Shown in pieces: positions 48,851 to 62,350 of a stretch of DNA of 64,000 nt. Source of the DNA: Cardinalis cardinalis (taxonomy: Eukaryota > Chordata > Aves > Passeriformes > Cardinalidae); contig JACDOX010000082.1 of assembly GCA_014549065.1 (NCBI GenBank), forward strand, positions 1,799,690 through 1,863,689. The letters are read 5' to 3'. The notes under the pieces were generated by a model. It searched no databases and had not been told where the DNA came from. It saw only the letters and a program-made list of their open reading frames with translations. The translations under genes and the position numbers were made by a program. Within the stretch, counting starts at the first letter, position 1, and the number at the start of each line of letters is the position of its first letter.

Positions 48851-51800
48851 CTATCCAAAGGACACCACAAGTCCCACATTTCTCAGAAGATGTGGCATAT
48901 AGGAAACACCTACATCTGGTACATCCCCTTAGCAGACTACACCCCTAAAATAGTGTAGCTATGCACATACAGCTGTCCCTTCCCAGCAGGCAGCACACTG
49001 GACGGAAACCCCAATGATGTGGTTCCAGTGCCCAGGCTGCTGGCAGAAGACATGGCTGTAGAGATACTTGGCTTGTTTACCTGTGTCATGGTTCCTGAAT
49101 CTGGATTATTCCCCTGGAAAATGTTTTGAGATGCTCTGCAACTCTCAGCCCCCAGCTAACACCAAGCATCAGTTTACCATTTGACATGCCACATTAAGCC
49201 TACCATAAGCATTACAGGGGTCACCAGGATGAGTTATTATTCATACCACCTCATTATTAGTGCTGAAATTATTGGCAGCTTCTCCATTTTTCACCAGTGC
49301 CTGTTTGCTTTGTTCCTGCTATTGATGGGCAGAATGGATTAGACTACATAAGCTTTACATCCAGNTCAAGTGATACTCTCCCACAAACAGAAATAAGAGT
49401 TTGATTTTCCCTTTTTTATTCAGAAAAAAATTATAAGTTTGAGCCTCATGAAACCATACTTATTATTCTTTTACATTTACGATGTGAAGATGGAAGTTAA
49501 TTATTGCTCCAGAGCAGTTAGAAAGTTTGGTTTAGTATATCTGTTTTATANAAGGTCCATTTCCTGGTGGCTTTTATTAAAAAAAAAAAAAAACCAACAC
49601 CTTAGAATGGTAAAAAGACAGTGCACCATGTGATTTCCCTAAAACCTGCTTGCAGGTGAGTATGCTTGACTTTTAAGCAAGGACTGCAGAACCGCCACAC
49701 AATTTCTTTTTATCTGCTGAGGAAGCTGGTCAATGCAGTTCTTTCAAACTTGAACATACAGGGAGGTATGTTTTACAAGCTACTTTTAATTTTAATTAGA
49801 AACAGTCAGGAACATCCCGACCAAGTAACAGGATGTCCCTCCCCCTCACCCCAAAAAAAGATAAATTCAGACTTACTTTCTGTGAGGTTGCTTCTCCATC
49901 TTTGGTTTTTACCCCTCCTTCCAGCTACAGAGCTTACATAGAAGAGCAGTACAGCAGAAAATGTATTTTGCATTAAAGCAAAATCTGCCTCCTATTCAAT
50001 GAGGCTTTACAAATGAAGTATTTTTTTCCTAATATGCCAGGCCTCTCTACCTTTAGTCTGCATTGCANTACTAAGTGTCTTTATTATATTTCACAGTATT
50101 TCCTTGTGAAAAGTCCAATTTGCGATCAGACAANTGTCCATTAGCCTTCATTCAAAACCACTGCCATAGCGATAATTTTTTTATTAGACCTGTAAAACCT
50201 GCTGTTTCTGGCCCTCCTATTCCTTCAGTCCAAGCAGACATCCTCTCTTCTGTTCTGTAACACACCCAGCGGTCATTAAATTTCCATTTGAAAAGAATTA
50301 AAAAGGACTATAATTTTTATGCGATTAAATTGGACCAATTATTTCTTGAAGCCACAAGCGTATAATTTCCTATAAGCACTGAAGAAAAATCAATATCCCA
50401 AGTTCATAAATTATTTATTACTCCATCAGGCTGCCATTTGTTAACATAACAGAAGTACACCATTCTGGACCTGAACAAGAACTTTCAGCTTTCATTCATA
50501 TAGATAAAAAGGATGCACACAATAAAACCCAGTGAACTTAAAGAACAGTCCAAATACCAGAAGTACTCCTGGNTTCCTCTGCCTCTGCTCCCTGAAGACA
50601 GCTATTTCTCCATAAGAAATGCTGGGAAACAATGTGTCCATATTAATAAAATGTCCTGCATGGTGCATGTCAGAGGTGACATTTTGGTGAGTTGCTTGCT
50701 AATTTTGAAATNAGTTCCATGTACAACTACAATTACAGTTAGTGCTTATGGAACCAAGTTTCTGAATGTTGGAAGCAGTGTACAGTGTAACTTCAAAGTG
50801 TTTAAAGAAAAATCACATAATAGTTCTATACTTTTTTGTGTTCATTTTCTTAATGCCATGAAGGATGTAGCAGTACGTACCATTTATATACAAGTTTCTT
50901 TGTTGGTTAGTTTTTTTTAAACCTAGGATCCTCAGTGTTGGTTTTCTCAGCTTCTGACACAGTCCACAGCATTGCCACTGCTCAACACTCACATGGCTCT
51001 TTTNATATTTACATTTAACAGCAATAAGTTTTTGCAACCACCATATACGTTAACNTTTGTTTTCCTTAAAGCAGAAGAAGAAGCAGCTGAAGTATTCAGA
51101 AAAATCAGGGATTCATGCAAGGCAAAGCACTCACTCTACAGTACACATCATGATGAGCTATCAAACCATTACATGTCTTGAAAAAAGCATTTGAGGCCAG
51201 TTAGAGAAGAATCCCGCTGACACCCATTATCCCGGGAGCACAGGGGTGTCATTACCCCAACAGCAGTACCTGGTTNTGAAAGCACAACTGGATCAAGATC
51301 TGGCAGGGTCAGCTCCCCTTTCTGTCCTCCTGACATAGATAAATTGAACAACAGATAGTTTATTCTGTATACACCTTTGTGATGTGACCTTGGAATAAGA
51401 GTGCCTGTCTGAGTGGATATGAAAGTTGCCAAGTTGCGTCCCAAATAAAGGAGGCTTGGATCAGTGTTATTAGGTCAAACGCTTGTTTGTCCTGGGAAAG
51501 CCTACTCTGANCAAAGTCAAAAGCAATTTTGTTCACACATTGCTGCTATATATCTCTGGCTGGATTCAGAGTTAAAAACCAGCATGTCCAGAGGGGATAC
51601 AATACTTCAAGTTACAGGATTTTGTTTGAAACATTGCTTCTTGAAGGGCAAAAAAGTATTTTGCGCTAACTTAAGTGCATACACTTGGCTTCATCATCCC
51701 AACCCTGGGAACACAAGTTGTAGACTGACATGACCTACTGAATTTCATATTTACTTGTCATCCATCAAAATTTTCTAGATCCAGGAATTCAAAAGGTANG

Positions 51801-53544
51801 TGTCATCTCAGCGAATTTTCACTTTTCTTCAAAAACCAGTCAAATAAAAAATATGGACAGTTACGCCTCCTCCCCATACTGTAAAGTTCTTCAGTCAGCT
51901 GAAAGGGAAGTTTAGCACATTAATCTAAAATCACATATTAAAAAGATTCTCAGTGTACAGATTTTTTGCTCACCTGATAACCGTATCTGTAACCACATTT
52001 TCTATTAATTCACTTTTGATCAAATTCAAAACAGTTATCTCTGTTTCAGTAAAATTGTCAAAGGAATAGAGATTCACGCATTGCTTATTTCTTTAATGTA
52101 CTTGAAAACTCTTCAGGAGGCAGTTTAGTCCTGATCTTGGTAAAGGCAGGATCAGGGCTGTAAGACACTGGCAAAGTCCAAACACAAGATTTTTTAACAG
52201 GGCAGANAAAGGGAAGGAGAAAGGACTTCAGGGCTTTTTTTTTTTTTTTTTACAGAACAACTTCTACACCAAATTATACTGATCTGATACATTGAAAACA
52301 AAGTGGAACCAGTTACGNAGATGTTCTTTTCCCTAACAGCGTGATATCAAGGTCCAGGATCATGAGAAACAGATTAATTTTAGGAGCACACTTCAGTTTC
52401 TGGACATAGGAAAGAGTTTCTTAAAAATTCTTCAGTACAGAGAACAAAAGGTTTATCCAGAACAAGCTCATGGCAGTGTCTTTTTTCCAGGGCTAGCTTT
52501 TCATTTTGCTTGGCACTGGGAATAGAGTGGAATTTACCAGCCATGACCAACTAATTCAGAAGCACAAGTTTGAGCAGTGTCTGTATTGCCAAGCCACGCC
52601 AGCTCCCATTGTGGAGCAGTACAGCACAGAGTGAGGCAGGAGCCTGAAGCAGCTGTTACAGACACAATGGGCAGTGCAGCAGGGGAGCAGAGCTTTTCAG
52701 GGCNCAGCTCTAGTAAATATCATCATTGTCCAACTAGGAATATGTTTTGAGTTTTGTACACCAAAAAGTATGAGTCAACTTAGCGCAGCCAGAGCGCAGA
52801 CTGAAAGCTTAAGTAAGGATTTATATATAAAGCCAGACCCTGTTGGACAAGATCAATTCAAACAGAGGAAAGAAAAAGAGCAAAAGCCTTTTAGGCAACA
52901 CTTGAAGGAGGATGACCTTCTGGGACCCTGCTGATTATTTACATGATTTCTTGCCAAGAAACAAGTGCTGTACTGCTCTCCAGCCAGCATTAATGATCCC
53001 TGCACACTGGCAAATTTACTTCCAGCCCCAGGCTCAGCTGCTGAATATGGTGACAAACTACTTTGAAAAATCTTGTTTGTAACACATTAAAAAAAAATTT
53101 AAAAACAAACAAAAAAAAAAATCAGTCCTTTTCAAATTTGGAAGTTTTAATGTTTTAATAACATTTTGAAGAGACAGAACTGCAAGTAGTCTGCTTTTTT
53201 TAATAATCCTCAACTTTACTACTGAGCCTGCACTTAGCATTGGATATAAACTGAAATCTCTTAACTATACCCTGATCCAGCAAAGCAGGTCAGCACAAGT
53301 ATAAAGCAATGAATGACACAAAACTTAATTATACCAATCATTCCAAGCAAAGAAGGAGTCTCCAGGGGCTTAATCCAGGTTGGAGTTTCTTGATTCTGTT
53401 TTTATTTCTGCCCTCCTCACTCTCCCTCCAAAACTTTAGATTCTTTCACAGGTAGATTAAGACTCAGCACATCTTAACATGGATTTTTAGGGGTTTCATA
53501 AATAATTGATAAATAAAACAAGTTTTCCCCTGATCTTTACCCAG
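48851..53544. other. no gene recognised
   Basis: Non-coding, with an A13 run near 49578, the T17 run at 52235 and an A-rich patch at 53090-53120. The longest open frame (135 codons, 50513-50920) has no known domain. The part at 50270-50460 resembles homeodomain-site-rich non-coding DNA. Confidence 0.45.
52235..52251. repeat. T17 homopolymer
   Basis: Run of 17 T followed by ACAG. It is not attached to a recognisable retrocopy on either strand and could be a polypyrimidine tract or plain slippage. Confidence 0.85.
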
Positions 53545-54610
53545 GTTAGTTTTCAGCCTGTCTTTATAAGAGAGGNGCTCCATCTCTCTGTTCATCTTTG
53601 TGGCCCTCCTCTAGACCCTTTCTAACAGGTTCTCTTCTTTCCTGTGCTGGGAACCCCAGAGCTGGATGGCTTGGCAACAACATCAGCCTTCAGCCTACCC
53701 TGAAGGGATGTATGTCATTAGGGACCATCAAACGGTCCCAAATCTGCTCTTCATTTATAGTGGGAGGGACTTAATTCCCTTCACACCCACTCAGAGGATC
53801 AGAGACTTGAGGAAGGTCTGGCTTCCAGTGAAGACTGAGGAAAAGACCTTATTGAGCACCACAGCCTTCTACATATCAGTCACACCAGTTCACTCTTCTT
53901 GCTTACTGTGGGGGTACACTGTCCTTGGCATTTTTTTTTCTGATTTAAATTTACAGAATCCCTTCTAGTTATTCTACATATCCCTTGCCAAGTCCTGTTC
54001 CAGTTTTGCCTTTGCTTTTCGAACTCCACAATTTAAACTATATTCCTGTACTCTGCCCAGGTCATCTGTGCCTGCTTCTGCTGGGTCTCCATTTACTCCT
54101 TCCTGTTCAGTCTGAGAGTCAGATCCTTGCTCACTGATCTCAGTTTCCAGCCTGCTTTGTTTGATTTCCTACACACTGGGATAGAGAACCCTTGACTCTC
54201 AGAAAAGTGGCCTTAAAGAGAAATCAGCTCTGGTCAGCCCCCTCTGATCTTAGGGAGAGCTCTTAGGAGAGCTCTTAGGGAGAGCTACCCAAGAGATCTT
54301 ATTCACTTACCCCCTAAATAGCTGGAATTTCACCCTTTCAATGTTCAGGGTCTTGACTGTGCTCCTAGAGATCACAAACTCAATTAGGGCAAGGTTGTTT
54401 CAGCCCAGGCTGTCACCAATCTTAACTCCTTTAATGAGCTCATCCCCATTGGTAAGCACCAGATCCAGCAAGTACTCATTTGTGCTTGTTTTGTCCCATA
54501 CCTGGACCAAGAAACTGTCCTCTACACATTGCAGGAGTCCCATGGACTGGGTGTAGCTAGCTGTNTTGCTTTCCCCGGAGATGTCAGGATGGTTCAGTTG
54601 GCTCTCTCAG
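53545..54610 (-). pseudogene. CR1 ORF2 relic with the RT core deleted
   Basis: Minus-strand CR1 remains. The left 130 bp (53545-53675) match the C-terminal end of ORF2 (CAGCCTGTCTTTATAAGAG, GTGGCCCTCCTCTAGACC, TTTCCTGTGCTGGGAACCCC). From about 53700 the sequence jumps to the EN-RT linker (CAGTGAAGACTGAGGAAAAG near 53828). At 54410-54560 reverse translation gives LLQCVEDSFLVQVWDKTSTN followed by LLDLVLTNGDELIKG, the C-terminal part of the CR1 endonuclease, and near 54570-54600 NHPDISGESN, matching its NYPDICWESN segment. The RT catalytic core is absent, by internal deletion or because two fragments lie side by side. All frames are broken. Confidence 0.88.
54249..54286. repeat. three copies of a 12-13-bp tandem repeat
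   Basis: CTTAGGGAGAGCT, CTTAGGAGAGCT, CTTAGGGAGAGCT in direct tandem, inside the CR1 relic. This is a small local slippage expansion. Confidence 0.85.
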
Positions 54611-57600
54611 CCTTCAGGAGGCCTGTTTTGGTGTAGGCATCCACCCACGGAGGCTGTGTCCTTTCTGTCTGGGTTTCAGTCTCAGCCAGGCATTTGTGAT
54701 GCGTAGACACGATTTTTGTTGCCAAAAATAGNCTGATTCTTGTTGACCCCTCAAGAGGATGGAGTGACCCCTCCTCTGAGCCCTTCCTCACTGGCAAACA
54801 TGCAAACTGATGCACCACATCCTGAGTGCCCTTCTCTGGGAGTTCTGCTTACTCCACTGATGGTAGTAAAGTAAGGTAATGAGCAGGAAGAGAAAATAGA
54901 TTACTGAATTGAAATTAAAGAGAGAGCAAATTATTTTGAAGCAAAAAGATGGGTGTGAGCTGGACACCTACTGCTTTTTTCTTCCAGCAGAAATTAATGA
55001 AATGTAGNATCAGACAGGGACAAGATAAAATTAACTCCCCTTTCCTCCAAATAACAGTAACTAGACTATTTCTTTATGCTACAGACATGTTATTTGAGCA
55101 GTGTTTTTTATTTTAAAANATTTAAATTATTTGAGGAAGAGAGGTAATTTTTAGACTACCCTGTAACTAGCAGGATCCTGCAGGGACAACACTAAAATTT
55201 ATTCTGAAAGTGTTTACCCCCCTATTGCCTACATTTTAGAAAAAAATTATCCATAAGCTGAGTTGTATTACAAGGAAAAAAAAANTCAAACCAAGACTGC
55301 TTATTAACAATAATTCATGCACTGCAACTCAGTGATTTGCTATTCACATTTATGTTCATGGCAGGCATCCTGGGTAGTGGTTGAAAACCTCAAATCTTAC
55401 AAGTTTTAATAGAACTCTATTCAAAATATTTTTGTTCCCCAGCTGGGAATGGAAAGACAAAGAGGGAGAGCAATATTTAAACCCTAGTGCANAGCTTGGA
55501 TGTCCCAAGCAAATGAAGAGCTAGTGTGTGTCAAGCCTTACTCCATGTGGTAAGGACTTCCAGCTAAATTTATGCAAATAAAAGGCACCAAAAAGTCACC
55601 ATCAACATATTCCAGCCACAATGAGAACCAACACTTGAAGACCTTATGCAAACCAGTCAAACCTGGTGTTTGGTTTTGTAAGCACCTTTAGTGCTTACNA
55701 AAATTTGAAACATGCACATGCATTCCAGTCTCACTGAAAAAACCTTACAGAAATATTATTAAATCACAAAAGAACATCTCTAGAGCAGGCCTCCTGTAGG
55801 GTTTGACTTCAACAGGGACAACTGGGAGGCACTGGCAGAAGTGGCACCTTTATCCAATCTAACATGCCAAAGTCGATGTGGTCATACAGATTTTGGTATC
55901 CTCAGTGCTCATATTTGGTCAAAGCTTGTTCCCACATCTGTAGACTCATCTCACCAGTTTCTCCCACTGGGAGAGAATTTAGGGCTGAACTAACTACCTC
56001 TGATGACACAAAAAATTGAGTCAAACTTACTAAAAATGAAAAATAATGCAGTAAGAGGATGAGGCTATGCTGCAGTGGATCCACCATCGGTTTCCTGCAT
56101 GATCTTACTTAAGTAATTCACTGTGCCTCTCCAAGAACATGAGAATGAACAAATACTGGAAGCTATTCAAGTATCANAAGGGTAGAGACAGCTACAAAGC
56201 TCAAAATGGCATTTGAGATNAGTATCAGAAAAATTTTGAAGTAGTAAGGTCAACTATGTCATTTTCATCTAAACCCACACTGGAAACACCCTGTTCCTAG
56301 AAATATGCGGCCAAAACCACTTGAAGTTAAANTTGTGTTTGCTGGAAAACATCTCACTGTTTCCCTGGTTGCCTTTTCTTTTAGAAAAGATTTTGCTTTA
56401 AAAGCCAGTAGAAAACAAGANCAGCCAATACACCACTTTCTCAAGTTTATGAAAACAAAAATTCTCAAAAATTATAACTCAATGACTGACACCTAAAAGC
56501 TCTTACAAGAACATTATTTTTTACAAGTAGGACTGGCAGTTTTTAAAAGCTAGTGTTATCACAGCAACATTCCAGTTAAATAATGGACCACAAAAAGAGA
56601 CATGTTCTGACATTCACAGTAATATACAGGAAGTAAAGGGTCCAGAGAAAAAAAAGAAGAAAAAAAATCAAACAGTTGAAATTGAAATCTACTAAAAACA
56701 GGAAATGTGGATAAAACCACAAATCAGTGAAGTGAGAATTGTGAAGTGATTCCTCTCAGGGAATCAAGTGACTGATTGATCACAGGTATTTTAATCTACT
56801 CTTTTAGTTACAATTCAATCAAATGTATGATTCAAAGTGGAAAAGCAAGCATCTTGAAGGAAGCAATCTATATGAGCATAATAGATGAGGATAATTTTTA
56901 TAAAAAATAAATCAAGGTAGAGGTGCCTCTGGGCTTGATTTAATTGCAGAGGCAGAAAAGTGACCATTTTCTGGAAAAGAACTTTGATGTGCTTGCAGAA
57001 GAACTCGTGTTTTTAAAATTATCATGTGCATCATGAAAAGGGCAACAGCTGCACAGCAGTAACTTGACATGCAAATTCCTGCCTTTATTCAGTCCACGTA
57101 TGCACATGCTGATAAGAGATTTAAGCAGAAAAATATTCCTTTTGCGTCATCATATGTAGAAGCGATACAGTTGTTTGCTGTGAAAAAAGCTGCTTAATAC
57201 CAAGAAAAATGTGCTATTTCACAAGCAAGCATCAAAACATTTAGATTTTCATTGCTGTTTTAACCTTATTGATAGAAATACACTGCTGGGTATGAGCTGA
57301 CCATAAGCTGAGAGACAGGTTGAGAGCAAAATTTCTGAAAAGCCATAATATACACAAATGCGGGAATGAGCATCTAGTTTAAATATTTCATTGTAAAGGG
57401 AAAAACCCAGGTAAATTTGTTTTCCCTACAGAAATAAGATTCATTTGCTTAGATGTGGCTCATAACACATGAGCTGCACATTTTGCCTATCTGCTTTTGG
57501 TATTTAAAACAGCTAAAACTGCTATGCCAACAACAGAAGATGCTCACCTGTCCCTGGGTAGATTTGTCCTGGTAGTTCATTACAGGCTTTATTTTTCTCA

Positions 57601-60600
57601 TTGACTGTTTTCCCTGTGCTGTAGCTATAAACCAGTACCTCTCGTTCAGGGTGATCTGGAAAATGGGAATCATGAACTGAGGAACATCCTTGGTGGGTCT
57701 CCCTCAAATGCACCAGGAACAAGACTGAAAAGGCTCTGGTTACAAAACAAAAACCCAGATGTTATCTGAAGTAGCTGATAATCCTGTCCCTCTCTGCATA
57801 CTACTAGCCATGTCCCTGGTATAAACTGTCACCAGCTTTCTTCCTCCATTCAAATTCTGCTCTGTTTTCTCCTACATTTTCCTAAGTCCTTACATTCACA
57901 ACTCTTACTGGGATTTCTTCTTCTGTAAAACTTTTTCAAACAATGATAGCCCCTCATGCAGCAGAAAATGTATCAATATTTAAGATTTGAGAGGTCTGGG
58001 TGAGAAGTTTAACGAAAAGGTGTGATCTTTTTTCCAACGCTCCACTGGTGAGCTGAAATAATTCTGGGTGTGCAGCTCCTGCAGGCTCCACCAAGAGCCA
58101 TTTGTCCATATTGTCACCTTATTGTTTGATTCCTTATTAGAACTGTGGCAGCTAGCAAGCTGCTTAAGGAGCCCATCCCTATCAGAGATGGATATCCGGC
58201 TTTGTTAACACTGAAATGATTGGTTTTCCCCAGATCTTCCTTTTTTCTTTTGGATGAGCACATAGATTGGTGCTCTGCGTGCAATCACTTGGCACAGAAC
58301 AGGGGAGCTGTTTTAGTCAGGGGAGGTGAGGGGGGAAATGAAATACCCAGGTCCNAATACCCATAAAGCATCCTCCTTCAGAAATTCCAGTAGATCCCAG
58401 CCATATTCTGTGCCCTCAATTACCAAATCATCTCTTAGGAAAACTAATCATCAGAAGGACAGTCACAAGCAATCCCCTCACCCAGGGGACTGAAAATGCA
58501 AGAAAGTTGAAATTAAAAAAATTTCTTAAATAAAGTTAAATGTGGCTCCAAAAGCTTTCCTCATATTAAATGCATGAATTACCATGACATGCCATCATTC
58601 TGAATGATGATAAGTAGAAGGAGAAGTTTTAAAGAGAAAATGGCATGATTTCACAAAAATGTAAAGCCATATGTCTGCATGAAAGAAAACCCATTTAGTA
58701 GTGAGTATCACACACACACAGCTGAAGGGAAGGTATCTGTTGGGGAAGGCATTTCTGCTTCTAAATCAACAGGCTGATGATGATATATATATTACTCATC
58801 TACAGATTCTCCAAGCAGAGTCAGGACTAACCTGCAAAGGTGTGAGGCATGCATGCTTGGGATCGACTGAGAGGGTGAATGCCTATCAGTGTACAAACAA
58901 GAGAGCTGCTGATAGCTCCTGTCAGCAGTGTTTAACATGGCAAACACTGGGACAGGGAACACAGAGGCCAAGAGGAGGAAACTGAACACCTTTGCTGCTA
59001 GATAAAGATACCCACAAAAAATGTACTGATCCTGTATGAACAAAGATCTAAAGATTCTAATTTTAGTATTCCATCTAGGAATACTAAAGTCCAGTAGGTC
59101 CATCTGGGCTCGTAAGCTGAAGCTTAATCAGCTGAACAGACTTTTAAGAAAACCTACACCATGAAGTCACATGCAACATGCTCAAAGACNGAGGTGCACT
59201 GCAAAACCAGCGTTACAATTACCAGCAGTAGATATAAAAGATTATCTGGCAAATCCAAATGAAAACGTTGCCTGGATGGACAAGTAAGTATAATTAAAAA
59301 ACAGGACTGCATGTATACACAAAACTGTCTTAGTACCTATCCCCTCAACTTTTATATCCAACCACTTTTGTTTCCAGTACATAAACTTGCACCTGATTAC
59401 CAGAGACTGCTTGGGTGACTGCAGGATGGAAAAGGTTATTGCCAACATCACAGCTTCCACTTCTCTTTTGTGACTCATCCCATCTTTTTCACAGCCCCTG
59501 CAGTGCTGCACACTAGNATGCACAGTAACAGTTATCATGAATTTATTCCTCAAACAAAAATCANAGGTCTAAGCAGAGCCCACTATTGCCAGTACAGTAT
59601 TGGAGAACAACTCTAATCAGTTGTTTATCAAGGCCTGATTTTCTTCAAAATTTATTTTTCTAGAGGATTTTGGATTTTGTCCAATTATGTGAAAAAGTTA
59701 AATCAATACAACTTAAAAAAGGAAGGAAGCACCCTTTAATAGAGACTGAAAAGACAAAGNAAGTCACAGATATACACCCATTTCTTAAATTTGGCAGCTT
59801 TGAAAGATCCTCAATACTCAGCCCTGCAGAAGGAAGGCCTTCATCTATAAAAGATGCCGAGCATACATATTAGAAGTGCATTCTGAGCTGTATGAATAAG
59901 TCATAAATAATGTAAATCATTGAATGCCTCCCCACCTCCTGCCAGAATGGAGCAGGAGCAGCTCATGATTTTCAGATAAAGTTTGTTATTCAGAAATTAT
60001 CTATGAAATCATCTCCATGAATTGCTATTTGCTTATACCTTCTGACTGAATAGATAGTTGTTCTTATTAGCTGTTAAAAAATCCAGCTCTTTGGATTGGC
60101 ATGTAGCTCACATAGCACATCTCTCCTCCCTCCCTGAGCATGGGCACTTACTGGGAACTCACAAAACTACCTGTTTTAATCTGAACCCTGATTTAATTTT
60201 TTGTTTTCTGTAAGCCTGGTAGAACATTTCCTTGCAGGCAGCAAGCATTCCCAGCACTGGTACAAGCTGTGCAGCCACGTGGACAGAGCTCTCATCACCA
60301 CAACCTGGGCAATAGGTCTGCGTCAGGTGATTGCCTCTCACTCTTCAAGTGCCCCCTGCATCAGAGCTGCCTGCTGTCTTCAAGAGCCACTAGGAGCAGG
60401 TGACAGTGTCCTGTAGAGGATCCAGATATTATCAAACTCATGCAATAGTTACAAAACTGGAAGCACTGATGGAACTTCTGTGCCATATTTATCCCAGNTC
60501 TTCAATACAGATCCTCTGAAATGCTCCTGTCCTTGCATGAATAACACAGATACAGATCAAGGACTAACATCAAAGCTTCACAGAGAGCTGGACAGAGCCC

Positions 60601-62254
60601 AGAGGATGCTCCACATGACTGTTTCCAACACAGTCATGCAACAGATATAAGTATGCTCTTTGCACGAGTGTGTCTTTTTCTCATGGTTTGAATTTTTAAA
60701 TTTCCAACTATTTTTAGTCAGANACTTACTTTGCTCATTTACACTAAAAGCATTTGTCAAACATATGGTCTTGAATTTCTTCAAGGTTTACCTCCAGATG
60801 TGATGTCTTCAGTCTGCTGTCAGTAATCCAGTAATCTCCAGTGGAAGCCTTTGAAATTGGCTCTCCTTCAGGATCTTAGTTTTGAAGAAACCTTGATTTC
60901 TGTTTTAGAAATTTGAGAGACAAGGTAGACATTTGGTGGTTGGCTTTGGGAATTTTTTTTCCTTGTTTAGGAAATACTCCCCATTATGACAGACTTTTTT
61001 AGATTCTTATAACACAAAGAGAACTACTGAGCTAAAATACAGTGTTTAGGGTAACTTGTGTTCAAATCAGTCACTGTTGCAACAGGAATCCCCCAAGGCT
61101 ACCCTTAGAATAAGCAGAAACCTGAGGAAACAGTTCTATCATAAAAACATCATTTTGTTAAAAGCCAAAACATTTCAAAGGAATGTATTTTATATGGATA
61201 AAGTGGAAATCTGACAGCATTAAAATACTTTGGGTTTACTTTTATGCGACAAAAGTATTGTAAATTTCAGTCCATTTTTCAACAATTTGAGGTATGAACA
61301 AAAAAATTAGCAGAATATAAAAGTAAAAAAAAAATCATTACTTTGTTTCATCTCCAAAAGAAATGCTTTTATGATCTCAGGTAAGTTTGGAAGAATGATT
61401 TTTTATAAGTTTTAAAACCTGAGTTGGCTTTCCAACAAAATAAACCCAAAGAGGTAAAAATTCCTGACNGATTTTGGGTCCAACAATCAATCTAGATGAC
61501 AAGCCTGCTAAAAGCACCACTACACTGGTATTTTTTTGCCATCCCCCTACCCACAAAGATCCAAGAAAAATGCACAGCAAAATGATAGACAAACACAGAG
61601 AGAAGCTTAGAGTCTGATATTTAGTTGTAGACAACATTTTGCATCCTGGTCTCAAACAGGCTTCACCATGAAGCCTGAACATCAGGATCATCCCCATTAA
61701 AGTGTCATAGCAATTTTGGGATGAATGTGAAGCAGCTAAGCCATCCAAGACCAAATTTTAAAGGTCAAATGCCTGTTGTAGAAATATTATGCTTGTCAGC
61801 AGCCTTGGCTGATGCAAGAGATTGCACTAGCACAGAATTTTGACTACANCTCATCAGTGTAGTACTCATTCTTCAGAACAAGTCCCTGAAGAACAGTACT
61901 AAGGTACATGAATAGGACAATGTGGAATAAATATTTTTAAAATATGAAGTTGTACTTCTGCCAAAGCAATTCACAGGCACTCAAGCAAAACAGTCACATT
62001 ACTCTTAGCATGCAAAGGATTTCCACACACTGCTAGGGAACACACTGAGGATTTTTCTCAATGAGCATCACCTAGTGGAAAAAACGATGGTCAAAAATAT
62101 AATCTTTGATGCAAATGACATTTGAATCACAGTGAAAATCAGTATACATAATAATAGCATGTTGCCAGAGGCATCCAGCTGCAGGTATCCAAATGTTTTT
62201 TCAAAGGGTAGATCCTTCAAGCAACTCAGTACCTGTTTTCACAAAAATTTGCAC
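54611..62254. other. no gene recognised
   Basis: The first ~240 bp could be further decayed CR1 but I cannot confirm it. The rest is AT-rich DNA. A minus-strand exon-like segment at 57548-57676 is discussed in the findings. The 125-codon frame at 61377-61754 (minus) includes a hydrophobic stretch but has no recognised family. Confidence 0.45.
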
Positions 62255-62350
62255 AGTAACTTAGAGGAGTTAAGCGATTTGCCCAAGAATATTCAAGATC
62301 AGGCGAGAGTGGCACAGTGGCAGCCCTGTGATTAGCCTCCTGCTCTGCCA
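62255..62350 (+). mobile_element. MIR-like ancient SINE relic
   Basis: GAGTTAAGCGATTTGCCCAAG, then a decayed stretch, then GTGGCACAGTGG and a CCTCCTGCTCTGCC-like end, parallel the MIR consensus segment (GAGGTTAAGTGACTTGCCCAAG ... AGTGGCAGAGC). This part follows, in the consensus, the part seen in the copy at 18.46 kb. The relic is diverged and its boundaries are approximate. Confidence 0.6.

Noticed and set aside
61377..61754. 125-codon minus-strand frame with a hydrophobic stretch like a membrane segment
   Set aside because: Hydrophobic runs are common in chance translations of T-rich DNA. No homologous family is recognised and an ambiguous codon interrupts it.
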